Numbered from the stretch's first letter, positions 1 through 10,910 are shown. The stretch: 64,000 nucleotides of DNA from Blepharisma stoltei (GCA_914767885.1 CAJZBQ010000056.1:682001-746000), one strand, 5' to 3'. The notes: a model not told the origin generated them from the sequence alone. Made by a program: numbers and translations.

Positions 1-364
1 AATTTTCAAATAAAACAATTAGTATTATATTTAATTTCATTTCTAGACAGTAAATAAACGGCTACATGCTTTCCTCCTGCAAGTTTAGGCAGTAATTCAT
101 TGCCTCCGAAAATGCTCAGAAATCTTTAAATTACCTGCGAATGTGTTATATTAAATAAAATCGACCAAATTCTCTCCATTACCTAAAGTAAAAAGCAAAA
201 AAATGATCGCATATAGACTTATAGTATTTTTACTTACAAATTTCAATCATTTTTACTGAGCTTTTAAATGGCATTAAAGCTTAAAATAAACATTCATCGA
301 AAATTACATTCGAAATTAATTGTGCAATGCATTATATCAAATTTAGTCAAATGCATCCTAAAAC

Positions 365-568
365 ATGAATTATATTGATCTCTATGCAAAATTTTGTTCA
401 CTAGTTAAGAAGAGGATTAAATGTAGAACTAAATTCCTTTTTAAGATGTGTTATAAGTATAGAACAATTTTGGGAAATTCAATCATCTTCTTAAAAGCCA
501 ATATCCCATTTTTAGATATTCCTAATTATATTTTAAAAAATCCTATTTATTTAAAAATCGAAGCCTAG
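365..568 (+). CDS. Short basic ORF, doubtful
   Basis: A 67-codon ATG ORF in an otherwise AT-rich stretch (1-660) where nothing else is recognisable. It is rich in Lys, Ile and Phe, as random AT-rich DNA would be, and it has no domain. It ends in TAG about 100 bp before the next gene. It could be a chance ORF. Confidence 0.2.
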   Translation: MNYIDLYAKFCSLVKKRIKCRTKFLFKMCYKYRTILGNSIIFLKANIPFLDIPNYILKNPIYLKIEA

Positions 569-665
569 CTCTACAGCAAAGCTTCATTAGAATAAAATCA
601 AGTAAGATTAAATTTTCTGATCTTCCCTAATAATTAAAGCTAATAAATTTCATTTAAAAAAGAAT

Positions 666-878
666 ATGAGCAATCCAGATGAGTACATCTCAGTAATGAT
701 AGAATCTGATGAAGCCTTTAGATCCCAGTTCGATCCGTCAAGCCAATCATATCACAATGGAGACCCCACACCAGTTCCTCTAGGCGGTGAGCGAGTACCC
801 GAATCTATGCCGACAGCTTACGATCCCAATGGCTATCAGCAAGACACTCCAATGGATCCTGCTTACTATTATACTTAA
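666..878 (+). CDS. Small acidic, Pro/Tyr-rich protein
   Basis: A 70-aa protein that I do not recognise. It begins MSNPDEYIS, has an acidic N-terminus, a central Pro/Gly-rich part (around residues 33-50) and ends in PAYYYT before TAA. Codon use is balanced and clearly less AT-biased than the flanks, which supports real coding. It has no membrane segment or signal peptide. The next gene starts about 130-200 bp downstream on the same strand. Confidence 0.5.
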   Translation: MSNPDEYISVMIESDEAFRSQFDPSSQSYHNGDPTPVPLGGERVPESMPTAYDPNGYQQDTPMDPAYYYT

Positions 879-1003
879 TCAACCCTTATAGCTTTCCATA
901 TAGTCGATTTCTTAATGTCTAATTCAATTTTTTCCGATTTAATTATTTTTGGCTGTAAAATATGTTTGAAATTTCATCAAAAAGTGAATTAGTATGCAAT
1001 TAA

Positions 1004-1468
1004 TCATGGCATAAAAGGCGAAATTGCAAAAATTACTTTAAAAATCAAGCTCACGAACCAATTAAAATCAAACCTAGTCCCCATCAATACTTGAGCGATG
1101 CTAGAAACCTCTTTCTCAATTTCAAAAAAGCTCTATCCCAAATCTGCCCAAATGTCGAAGCAGTTATGAGAGCTCGAAAATTTAAAGATCCAGTGAAAAA
1201 GCAGCAGGAAATGGAAAAAAGACATATGGGACTTCTTCAATCTTTAGAAGTAGCTCAAGGAATTGCAGTAGAGCTTTCACAGTACGTTGACGTGATTCCT
1301 GACTACGGAGAAGTGATCAACGAGGTTTTCCAAAGAGGACTGGTTGAGTACAATTCAAAAGATGAATATGGTGAATACATGCGCTATATGACCTTGCTGA
1401 CTCAGAGAGTATTCAAGGACAGCCAAGATATTTTGATGAGAATGAAAGTAATAAAAAGCCAATCGTAA
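1004..1468 (+). CDS. Helical protein of unknown function, start unresolved
   Basis: The frame is open from 1004 (after a TAA) to TAA at 1466-1468 and has no ATG near its beginning. The clearly protein-like part starts around 1085 (QYLSDARNLF...). It is helical and charged, with motifs such as RARKFKDPVKKQQEMEKRH and GEVINEVFQRGLVEY. The true first exon probably lies upstream across a tiny intron or an IES that I could not place. I recognise no family. On the other strand the WDR7-like gene ends about 130 bp downstream. Confidence 0.55.
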   Translation, partial: SWHKRRNCKNYFKNQAHEPIKIKPSPHQYLSDARNLFLNFKKALSQICPNVEAVMRARKFKDPVKKQQEMEKRHMGLLQSLEVAQGIAVELSQYVDVIPDYGEVINEVFQRGLVEYNSKDEYGEYMRYMTLLTQRVFKDSQDILMRMKVIKSQS

Positions 1469-1596
1469 TATTTATTTATTCAAAAATAAATATTTATGTT
1501 GCATATATAATTTGATATTTGCCTTTATTTAGATGAACATTTGAATAAAGCGCAGCTGAATTTTATATTATGAAATTAAAATTATATATTTTTATA

Positions 1597-4500
1597 CTAA
1601 TCTATCAAATAAGAGTAGTCTTTCCCGTCTTCCCTCATTAAGAGTATTGCACGAGAATTCATACTTCACATAACACTGACAGTGTCTAGAATATCTCTAT
1701 ATTTTTTCCCTGCCCTCTGCACTTCTGGCAGCTGTAGTGTTTTAAAAGGCTTTAAATTCATGGAATTAATAAATCCTCCAAAAAAGCCTGCATCCAATTT
1801 TCAAATCCTAAGTGATTGGTCATCAGAGGAGTAAGAGACTAACCGAGTTCCGCATTTACTAACTCCCCCTTTTAAATTGAAACAAAAAATCCCGAAAAAT
1901 TGCATTTTTTAGCAGTAGCCCCCTTTAAATTGAACAAAATTTGTTTTTCAGTAGTAAAAATTTATAGATAAAAATACTAATTTTTATAATTATTTTTGAC
2001 CCAATTTAATAGATAAAATGCTATTTAAACAGTTTTCCTCAATCCATATTTTTTAAGATTTTAAAAATTTTTTATAAGGAAAAATTCAAAAAAAATTAAC
2101 CCTTTAAATTGAAACAGGATTTTTTGTTCCATTTTAAAGGGGGGAGTAAAATGAACTGCACAAATAGGGCCATCATGACCTTCGAGAATTTTTAATCTTG
2201 TTGCTGTTTTTAAGTCATAAATTATTATCAGGTTGCTTAAAGTCCCTACTGCTAATCTTTGTTTTTCTTGAGAAAAAGCCACCATTGGCAATTTCAAGAC
2301 CATCTGCTGCAAAACTTCGCCTGCTTTTTCAATGCATAATTTTCTTATTTGTACATTATGAGGATCTAGCGTTTTAAGCACAAGCTCAACGATATAAGTC
2401 ATGTAAACTGGGATTTCCTCATATTTTTTATTAATAAGCACCTGCAATGCAATTAAGCAAGAAAGAGGGTAGCATTTGTGCTTTTCTGTGTCAAGAATTT
2501 CATCAGCAATGAATTCCAAAAAGAGGTTCATGTCTCAAATTGCAATGGATATAAGTGATTTGTAATAAAGTTTATTTAAATCAGACTCTCTGCAGCTGCA
2601 AAGCAAGATTTCGCAAATAAACTCTTTGACTTGGCTCAGATTTAACACTGTTCTTAAAACTTTCATGCATTTTCCAATTATATCAGCTGCCAAGATAAAA
2701 TAATTTTTTTGCCCAGATTTCAGCATACTCTTTAAGGACACTACAAGTCCATTGACATCTTTGTCTTTAATGTGTTTTGATTCCAATGACAGGTAGCCTA
2801 GAAGCAAAGAAGATAATGCTTGAATTGTTCCTGAAGGGATACAAGACTCTTTATTGATTGATATAAACGAGTCTTGAAAACTATTTTTACGGCTCCCAGG
2901 CTGCTTTATATTTAGCAAGCTTGAGGCAGCAATGAAAACTCTTTTTTTATTTCGTTTTGGAATAAGGGGTAGATTTGTCTGCATAAGAGCGACAGCTATT
3001 TTATTTCCAGAAACTGCCATCAGCCCAAGAACCGATAAATCCGGATACTTATAATTAGCTAGATGTGGAGAATAATTCGCGTGCGTAAGCTGGTATAACT
3101 TTTGTTTAACTTTTCTTTTAATGGGCTTAAGGGATTCAATAATGTTAAAAAGTGATAAATTCAGCGCTGCAGAGCAATAAGGTGAAATACCATATTTATC
3201 TTTTGGCTGAGGTAATATAAATGAAAGAGAGTTATCAATTCCAACGATCCCTAAGTATCCATTAACTGCAGGCTCAATCAATTCAAAGCAATTTCTTAAT
3301 TCTGAAACTACTGACATGTGAAATTTGCATGTAGAATGCCAACATGTCAGCAAGCTGAGGACGTGCTCTAAGCATCCACCTGGATTGTCGATGTTTCGGA
3401 TGGCATGAGCAATCCCTTGTCCATTTAAATGCAGCACAGGAAACTCACAGCTGCCAATAATAACACTATCCACATATAACGCTGGCTTATAATATGGAAT
3501 AAATTGCTGCCTTAAATTAAATTGTAGCGCATCAACTAGAAAGTCATTATTTTCATGCTGATCTACAACCTCGCTTTCAATTCTTTTTCGAAGTGGCTTT
3601 CTTAAAAGCATGCAAGATCCAAATCCTGACATGACTCGCTCAAGTGCTTGGATAATCATATTATAAACGTAAACATAACCATCTTCACAAGCAACCACCA
3701 AATATTCTAAAAGAACATGAACTTTAGCTTCGATAATTTTAGAATGCAAAGCTTGAAAGTAGCAAATAACACTATTTGTTATCATTGAAATCAAAACAAT
3801 AGACCCATCTTCACACTGTGCTAGCAAAGTTTTTTCCCAGTTTTTCCATGAATGTTCCCAAAATTGTTCATTGATACTTTCTACAGTATCTTCGATACAG
3901 CTAACACCAATCACATACTTAACAGGGCTACCATATAAATCAATTACTGAAAGCGGCTCGTGCTTATTTACTTCGGATTTGTCAAGAATTGCATGAGATC
4001 CATTAATAGTTGAATACGTCCTCTTTAAAGCTGAAACTTCTGGTCTTCTTGGGCTAGGGAGAAGAAAATCATTATACTCCTCATTAGAAAATTCTCAAAG
4101 ACACATTACATTATCAGTACTGCAAGTAATTAGCTTTCCTTTGGCAAGGTGAATGCACGTAATTTCTGTTTTGTGGTAAAGATAAGTTCGCACCGGCTGC
4201 AAAGGGTGAAAAGGGCAAACGAAAATTTTTCCTGAAGTAGTCCCTACTACAAAATAAGGCCATGAATCGCAGAGCACTACGTTAGAGACAGCAATAGTTT
4301 CTCCAATTTTAAATAAATGATGCAGCCTTTTATCTGCAAAATGCCCAAAATCTGTCATTTTGAATGAAAATTTCATAGTTTCTGATGGTAGGAGCTCTTC
4401 ATTTCTAATTTTACTTAAATCATGCAAAAAAATGCAGTTTTTCCATGTGGAAAACAACTTGTTATTAAGGCTTTGTGCATTATACAGCGGAGTGCCAGTC

Positions 4501-5492
4501 TTTGCTACTACAAGTTCAATATCATCAAGATGAAAGACCCTTCCATCTTCCATGCTTATTGCTTTCAATAAAGCTGGAATATAATCCTCTCCCCCATCAT
4601 TTATGCCTATTTCATCAAGTATTCTTTCAATTGGGTATCTCATAATTTTGTCACTTTCTATCACTATATATAAAAATTCTTCATAAAATTCAGCAAAAAT
4701 AATGGTTTCAGCAGTATTTAATATAGCTTTGTCTCTATCTAAAATTTTAAATCAAGATGAGTGATAAATTTCTAATTTATTTTCAAAAACAACTGCAATA
4801 AGTGAGCCATCTTTGCTGCAGCTAAATTTTTTCGCGCTTTCTGCTTCATCTAAGGCTAACGTAAAATAAGAATCAGTGTTAATTTTCAAAATTTCTGTTT
4901 TTTCAAAGCAAAAATTTTTGAGATCTGGGATACTTCAAAACGATATCTCATTTCTATTGCTGAGCCCCATTAACTGGCTCGAGTTTCCGTCTGATTCTAT
5001 TTTAATTCATACTAATGGACTTTTCATAACAAAACAACAGACTTTGCACATACTTCACAAATCAATCAGAAAAATTTCGCAGATTTCTCCTGAAATCGCA
5101 GCTATTCGGTTTTGAATCACTATCAGTTTATCAAGCCTTGTGGCGTCTGGAAGTAACGAACTTTGTGAAGCGCTCATGCATCTCCCATCCTCAGAATCTC
5201 AATTTCTTATTTTATGATCAGAATGAAGCGATATAATCCATTTCTCACAACTTACTAGTTCAGGATAAGGAGGCCTTGCAAAAGCCAAGGCACGGCATTC
5301 CATTTCTTTTGAAATTGTGCAAACTATGTCAGCTTTGTATTGGTCATCATGCAATTTTCATATGATTATTTCTCCAGTTTCGCTCCCAGTGCAGAATAAA
5401 TCGGTGTCAAGAGCAATGCATAAGATGTTATGAACGATTTCAGGGCTATTTTTGTTCCAAAATATAAAAGACAGAGGCGCTGAGCAGGACAT
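1597..5492 (-). CDS. WDR7 / rabconnectin-3 beta-like WD40 protein
   Basis: With UGA = Trp and one IES removed (1860-2148) this gives 1202 aa. The start is the ATG at 5492 (MSCSAPLSF); the end is TAG at 1597-1599. N-terminal WD repeats are visible (GSETGEIIIWKL, LHSDHKIRNWDSEDGRC). A long helical middle follows, then C-terminal WD repeats (GHDGPICAVHF, then SKCGTRLVSYSSDDQSLRIW) and a tail typical of WDR7. The C-terminal WD repeat is itself split by the IES: retaining one TTA joins VHF to SKCGTRLV in frame. Known WDR7 proteins work with DMXL on V-ATPase assembly and vesicle acidification. The family assignment rests on domain order and C-terminal motifs and is fairly secure; the exact subfamily is inferred. 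Confidence 0.8.
1860..2148. mobile_element. MITE-type IES (TTTAAATTG termini) in the WDR7-like gene
   Basis: The 287-bp excisable segment begins TAACTCCCCCTTTTAAATTG and ends in TTTTAAAGGGGGGAGTA. Internal copies of the CCTTTAAATTGAAAC motif occur near 1910 and 2100. The gene flanks join in frame when one TA/TTA copy is kept, restoring a WD40 repeat. Base composition is much more AT-rich than the exons. Confidence 0.85.
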
Positions 5493-5650
5493 TTATTTTT
5501 TACTTGACTCATATTTTAAATATCTCAAAATGATGTATGAGCTTTTTAATTAAAAAGCTAAAATATTACTGGAAAAGTAAGTATAAGTGGAAATTTGAGA
5601 TTTTTATTTTTAAGAAAGGGAGCTTCGATATAATATTTTAGCATTTTAAA

Positions 5651-6139
5651 ATGTATTGTATAGACAAAATCGATGACGGAATCTTCTTAGGAAATGAAGC
5701 GGTTGCGTTGAGACAGGAGATTCTGAAAGAAAACGGAATTACGCATATTATTATTGCTGCGAAAGAGCTTGAACCCCATTTTGAAGGGACTTTTGTGTAT
5801 AAAAAGATCGACGCTTATGACCAGTCCAGCTCAGATATCACGAAATTTTTCGAAGAGTGCAACAATTTCATAGATGAAGCGCTTGCAAATGATGGCAGAG
5901 TTCTAATTCACTGTTATCAAGGAGTTTCAAGAAGCTGTGCGGTTGCAGCTGCTTATTTAATTTCAAAAAGAGGTTATAGCTGCAAACTTGCCTTAGATTA
6001 CATAAAGAAAAAGCATTATGAATGCTGCCCTAATAATGGCTTTAAAGAACAGCTCGAAGCATATTACCGAAGTCTTCAAAAAATGAAATCTAACGGCGAA
6101 GAAGTCAAGTCCTCAAGATGCCATTGCCTCATATTTTAA
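5651..6139 (+). CDS. Dual-specificity protein phosphatase with C-terminal CaaX box
   Basis: A 162-aa single-domain phosphatase. The catalytic P-loop HCYQGVSRS (HCx5R) is at about residues 88-96, followed by the usual AAAYLISKRGYS helix. The general-acid Asp candidate is in the KKIDAYDQS segment. The protein ends CHCLIF, a cysteine-rich CaaX-like motif predicting prenylation and perhaps palmitoylation, which would attach it to membranes. It is compact, without introns or IES. Substrate unknown. It lies about 160 bp downstream of the divergent start of the WDR7-like gene. Confidence 0.9.
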   Translation: MYCIDKIDDGIFLGNEAVALRQEILKENGITHIIIAAKELEPHFEGTFVYKKIDAYDQSSSDITKFFEECNNFIDEALANDGRVLIHCYQGVSRSCAVAAAYLISKRGYSCKLALDYIKKKHYECCPNNGFKEQLEAYYRSLQKMKSNGEEVKSSRCHCLIF

Positions 6140-6309
6140 AAAATCCAAATAGTTTAACCAGCATTTAATCAAAGTAATAATGAAAATTAATATTTTCAGC
6201 TTACTTATTTATTAGTAAAAATTATTATTAATCACATTAATAAATCATTATCACTTTTATAGATCAGTTTTAATTATAAAACATTTCAAATATCAACTGT
6301 GGATCAAAA

Positions 6310-6783
6310 ATGTCTAATTTAGCAGGAAAAGCAAGTTACTTTGGAACCGGGTCAAATTCGCCAAGCGATTTGATTGCAATAAGGGAAAACTTAGGCTTAA
6401 TGTCAACGCGAGATATGCCACTAGGAGAGTTTCGATTGAAAGATCTCAAATACGAAATTAGTTCTGCAAAGAAGATTTTGAGAAGCATAAATAATGACAT
6501 TCAATCTATAAAAGATAAGCATTCCAAAGAATTCAAAAGTATTTGGATGACCATCAAGGAGATCAAAGAGCTGAAGGATGAGAAAGAGCCCTTGCAAATG
6601 CAAAGAGAAAATTCCCCAGCCAATTCAAAAGTAGTATCAAATCAAATATTTGAATTGCAGACAAAAGTGAATGAAATGCTCACCGAGATGAATGCGAAAA
6701 AGAGCTCAAGCTTATCCCAGAGCTTGATGGATAGCCAAGGATATGGATCTTTATCTGAAAGGCTTTATAGAAAGACAAAATAA
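6310..6783 (+). CDS. Coiled-coil protein of unknown function
   Basis: 157 aa. A Gly/Ser-rich N-terminus (about 1-45) precedes two charged helical stretches with heptad character (about 46-95 and 113-135), then a Ser-rich tail ending RLYRKTK. There is no catalytic motif, signal peptide or membrane segment. I do not recognise the family. It has the size and style of a small cytoskeletal or basal-body component, but that is only a guess. Confidence 0.65.
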   Translation: MSNLAGKASYFGTGSNSPSDLIAIRENLGLMSTRDMPLGEFRLKDLKYEISSAKKILRSINNDIQSIKDKHSKEFKSIWMTIKEIKELKDEKEPLQMQRENSPANSKVVSNQIFELQTKVNEMLTEMNAKKSSSLSQSLMDSQGYGSLSERLYRKTK

Positions 6784-7331
6784 TTTAATGTCTCAATAAT
6801 ATTTAACTTTAAGTTAAAGAAACCGCTTGCAAGTCCTGTTCCCTTTTTGCCGACACATCTCTGATTAACGGTAGGTAAGACTAGATTGACTATTAGACTT
6901 TTTCAGTCCCCAAGTCTCTTTAGGACCTCTCTACCTGCATCAGACTCAATTTGATCAGTTATTTCTCTCTAAGCAGAGACTCTCAAGAAATCTAGGACCT
7001 CTCACTGAATAAGAACGCATTCCTACTTCTAACTGCCATTTTATATGGTATCAATAATATTGACAATTGATTCGAATGCATTTTAAATAGCTGTTCTGAA
7101 GCTGAAACTCTTCTATTTCTATATAAACCTTATTTGGAAAAGATGATAAAATTTAATATAAGATATGCAACCTTATGCAATGAGAATAATTTTGTATTTT
7201 TTTTAAATTGGCAAGCAAGCAAAGCTAATGATGAAAACATTATTGCTTAACTGAAAGCAAAAGATTTGATTTTTTCTTTGGGTAAAGAAGGATTTAAGAT
7301 AAAATAGAATAAAAGGAATAGTAATGTTATA
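6784..7331. other. Intergenic region with GC-richer repeat-like block
   Basis: No gene seen. Roughly 6820-7030 is GC-richer than its surroundings and contains the phrase AGGACCTCTC twice. It resembles the retroposon-type blocks elsewhere in the window, but I cannot find its termini or a target duplication. The rest is AT-rich leader sequence of the next gene. Confidence 0.4.
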
Positions 7332-9479
7332 ATGGATAGTGAAAGTGAGACTGTTATTTCTGAAAGTAAAAACCAGTTTAGATGAGCTGCCACGTCTCTT
7401 GAGTACCTACTTAGACATATCAATTGATTTCATCAAGCACCTAGACTATGAAAAAGCTTTAGATGCTCTTTCTCATAATGAAGATCTCCTTAACGCTGCT
7501 GCAATGCAAAAAGCCTACGTTGACCCTGACTTCATTGTTGCAACTTCTCATAATAGTGCTTTATGCTACCAAAAGTATCACTTATTTAGACTAGGCTTAC
7601 TTCAAGAATGTGCTTCAGCTCTGATGACTTCCATTTCCGTTTGCACTAGCTTTCTCGATGTAAACTACCCCCACCAATACTCACTTCAAACTACTGATGA
7701 AAAACTGATGAAATTAAATTATTCTTGCAAAATCCACCTTCAGCTCTGTGCAATTCTTTCACAATTAGAGCAGCATGATGAAGCCTTAATAAATGCCAAG
7801 AAAGCTCTGACGAAAATTCAAGAGGTCATCAATATCAACCTTAAACTGTGCAAGGAGCATTTGGAGAGGCATAAAAAGCTCATAGAGACTTCTTCTTTGA
7901 GAAAAAGGGTGCAAAAGCAGCCTCAGTATAAATTGTTTGAAAGCCCTCATTATTTAAGGTATCATCAACTGGTCACAAAAGCATTGCCTTAAACTTAAAC
8001 TTAAACTTATAGGTAGGCGTCTGCCATATTGGTTACGCAGTCACCAAGGACTCTCCCGTACGGGCAGTTCATCCGCTTTGCGCCGTCTTCAGCTTCGCCT
8101 TGCTCGAATTGGAGCAATGATTCGCTGGGCAAGTGTTCAGCTCTGACACTACCTTTCTTCTCCTTCAGCGCCTGATGCCAGGGCACTTCTGAAGTGAGAC
8201 TCTGCTTGGACGTCTCCTCCTCCCTTTCGGTCCAGTGTGTTGAGTGGGCGGACTATGGACTTCTGCGGCTGCTGCATGTGTAACAAGGTTGGCCACACAA
8301 AAATCCCAAAAAATGGAATTTCTGTTCGACCTTTCGGCAAAAAGGAAAATCTGAATCCCGGGACGTAATGCCCGGTTTCACGCTAGGCAGTTGCCCGATT
8401 GGTCTGGGGATTACCTGCAGACTCTGCTGGGCTTGCCCTTTCCAAATCCAAACCCTCCTTTCCCTTGAGGTAAAACCCAACCTTGAAATTGGACTAAGGG
8501 CTAGGCTCTGTGCATTACCAGAATTGCTTACCTAGCATTGCCGTCCATTTCTGGATTGGTAAAACCTTGCCGGATATAAATAAAATATGGCGTCTTCGTC
8601 TGGGCATGGCCTCCGGCCATGCATACTCGACTTATATTTTATTTATCCACAAAAGCATTGCCAATTTTGAAAATTTTAGACAGTGACGATTTCAATCAGA
8701 TAAATAGACATAAGATTAATTGTGAAGGCTGTGAGTGAATTTATGAGTATAATATAGGAGACATCATGACTATACAGGTGCTGTTCATGGATGATTTAAA
8801 ATGGCAAGGATCTTCACAGACTGAGCTTTCAACAGAAATTCTGCTAGAAAAAGCTTTCATTATCGCTGCAGCGCAGTTCTGCATCGCTGTTGAAATGCGA
8901 TTTTTAGTCAATAAAGGTTCTGTAGATTATTTTTTGCTAGAATCTAAAGTTTGAATGCAGAGAGCAATTAAGATAGCGTGGGCTTTACTGCCTGACTCTT
9001 CTCCTTTGTTATCCTATATGAAATCATTATATAATAAAAACTACAAAGAAGAATCCCCAAGAAAATCCCATCTAAAACTGTTACTTAAAGAATCAAGAAG
9101 CAATTCATTTGTTAGGAGGCCACCAAGCCGCGCAAAGACACCAAATTCTATTGGAAATAATGGAATTAACAGGTCTAATAGTTTTAGTCTCTCTAAAACT
9201 CCATCAAAAACACCAAAGCATGATAAAGAATCAAAGCTGTTAAATAAATCGGAAGAAAAAATCAGAAGGCTCGAACCATTGAAGCTTAGAGAAGCCAAAA
9301 ATTTAGAGAAAAACACAAAAATTGAAGAGAAGTCTCCAAATTCAAACAAAAAAATATCCTATCCTGTGCCATATCAGCAACTTCATTCAAAGCTTGAAAA
9401 AATCCAAGTAGCATCTTATGATGAGTCAGATTTTTCCAGCGATATACTTCCTCATTCCTCAGGAGAGTCAGAAATTTAG
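7332..9479 (+). CDS. TPR-like helical protein, split by a retroposon
   Basis: Start ATG at 7332 (MDSESETVISEN). A 16-nt intron lies at 7366-7381 (GTAAAAACCAGTTTAG). After removing it and 674 bp at 7974-8647, the frame encodes 485 aa. The N-terminal two thirds are paired amphipathic helices resembling TPR repeats (YEKALDALSHNEDLL, HDEALINAKKALTKIQ). The C-terminal third is Lys/Ser-rich and probably disordered, with an acidic end. UGA codes Trp twice (CEGCEWIYEY, SKVWMQRA). No precise family is recognised; related proteins are common in ciliates. With the insertion in place the frame is broken, so the germline copy cannot be translated whole. Confidence 0.75.
7366..7381 (+). other. 16-nt spliceosomal intron
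   Basis: GTAAAAACCAGTTTAG lies between A and AT of a split codon. Its removal links the only good upstream ATG (7332) to the long ORF. The length fits the 15-16-nt intron class seen in four other genes here. Confidence 0.8.
7989..8647 (-). mobile_element. Retroposon R1 (15-bp TSD CACAAAAGCATTGCC)
   Basis: A 659-bp GC-rich body lies between perfect 15-bp direct repeats at 7974-7988 and 8648-8662. The left edge carries a short tandem tail (TTAAAC x3), which reads as a 3-prime tail on the minus strand, as in non-LTR retroposons with microsatellite tails. The right edge carries a stem-loop (AAATAAAATAT / ATATTTTATTT arms, 8578-8642). It shares the ACCTTGCCGGATATAA motif and overall sequence with R7 at 39.2 kb. 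Exact removal of one TSD plus body restores the host ORF. No TA occurs inside the TSD. Confidence 0.85.
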
Positions 9480-9489
9480 ATTAAAATAG

Positions 9490-10080
9490 ATTATCATCGA
9501 TAGGTATTTAAAGTCCCCACTTCACTGTTCTCTCCGTTCCGCAATGGCCCACTGCGAGGTTGCAAAGTGCTAACATCTTGCAGTCGGCTGAAACTCCCAG
9601 CTTCTTGGTAGAGGCATGCCCAATAGTCTAAAGGACTTTGCTGAGCAGCCTAAGGACTTCAATTTTTTTAACGCCAACCCTGGACTGTTCTCAGGTCAGG
9701 TTGTTCTCAGATTTTAAACTGGAGAGACTCCCTCGCTAGTACTAAAAGATGTCTAATTTGCCTAGCTTCTATCCCTAGCCACCCAAAGAATAAAACCAAC
9801 AGTTTTTGCCATTCGTGCACATTACCGAAGCCGCTTGATGAGTAAGTTACTCTACTCTATAACAGACTCCTACTGGATTGGATGCTGCTGAATAAAAGAT
9901 ACAATTGCCCTAAGGTTCAAGACTCGATTCAACAGAAAAAAATCTCATGTCTCTCATTTTTGCCGCATTTGAGCATAGCTGGGCCATAATTGAGTCTCAA
10001 AAGCTGTATCCGGTATATATAAGGACTTCGCCACTGAGAGGAAGGGTTATTTGCCTCCTGTCATTTTACTTTATATGAGA
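9490..10080. repeat. GC-richer repeat-like intergenic block
   Basis: A block of moderate GC without an ORF of substance lies between the TPR-like gene and the decayed coding region. It contains phrases such as AGTCTAAAGGACTTTGCTGAG that recur in R7 near 39.5 kb (TGGTCCAGAGGACTTTGCTGAG), so it is probably another diverged retroposon copy. I could not define its edges. Confidence 0.45.
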
Positions 10081-10147
10081 ATTAGAAAATAATGCCAAAT
10101 TTTAATCAACCTTCTATTGAGTGTATAATATAATAATTATAATCAAA

Positions 10148-10910
10148 ATGAGAGTTGTTTGAATTTTTTATTATACCAACAAAAATCCCAATCTGAAAGT
10201 TTTTAATACGATATTTGGTTTAACTCAAAGCTAAGAGGAGACCTCCGAGTATCGGTAGTTAAGATAGATGGATTAATTTAGATTTATAGCATATTAGCAA
10301 GAATCTTTTCGGTATAAATTGAGTAACACTGATATTGGTATAGCGCCTGACTAGTTATTGGTTGCTGAGGAAAAATACCCTTAAAAATTTAGTTTTGAGA
10401 TTTTAAAATATTCTGAAAAGGAAAATTTAAATTTGGCAAATAGGAGATATAAGATGAAAAGGGGTACACGCTATAAAGAAAATCTCAATCCACCGAATTT
10501 AAAAGAGATTAACTAAATTGACGAAAAATTTGGCAGGATTCTAAAGCAGTCTAAGCTTACTTATGCATAATTTAAAAAGAGACGGCAGCTTTGAAACTAA
10601 AGATACAAGAAATCTGAGTAATAAAGATTTTAGGTCCACTTGAACAGAGTTTAAAAATGTAAAATGTGCTAGAAGATGCTTTAGGGAGCAGGTGCAAACT
10701 CAAAGAATAAACGACAAACCTGGTTGGTATGCTTAATTGCTTGATGATGCTGATAAAAACATTGAGAATAATTATAGAATCAGCTGATGGAATAATGATT
10801 TGGTGTATAGTCGTTTTGATTGCTTTGCTTGCTGCTATTTTGTAGCTTGCAATTTTAGACAATATCAATTGATAATTGCACTTTCAAGAGTAGCTCGGCA
10901 ATTTAGTTAA
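10148..10910 (+). pseudogene. Possible decayed or recoded coding region
   Basis: No clean ORF, but two adjacent stretches look coding. One reads about 10386-10565 (EILKYSEKENLNLANRR... style). The next reads 10563-10910 in the +1 frame, with a single in-frame TAA at 10734-10736 at a position where Gln would suit (PGWYA-x-LLDDADKN). Upstream, many in-frame TAA/TAG codons fall where Gln would read naturally. This could be a pseudogene (CAA/CAG changed to TAA/TAG plus a frameshift), a gene with undetected introns, or chance in AT-rich DNA. Confidence 0.25.

Noticed and set aside
8149-8480. ORFs within retroposon R1
   Set aside because: Short, overlapping, in GC-rich non-coding repeat, and without any recognisable domain.
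9041-9349. Antisense ORF opposite the Lys/Ser-rich tail of the TPR-like gene
   Set aside because: A shadow of the sense codons; low-complexity Phe/Ser/Leu composition.
10148-10620. A long all-sense ORF (UAA/UAG = Gln) starting MRVVWIFYYTN
   Set aside because: UAR frequency (about 12 in 157 codons) is near what random AT-rich DNA gives, and the neighbouring frame becomes the better one downstream. Kept only as a weak pseudogene/recoding note.
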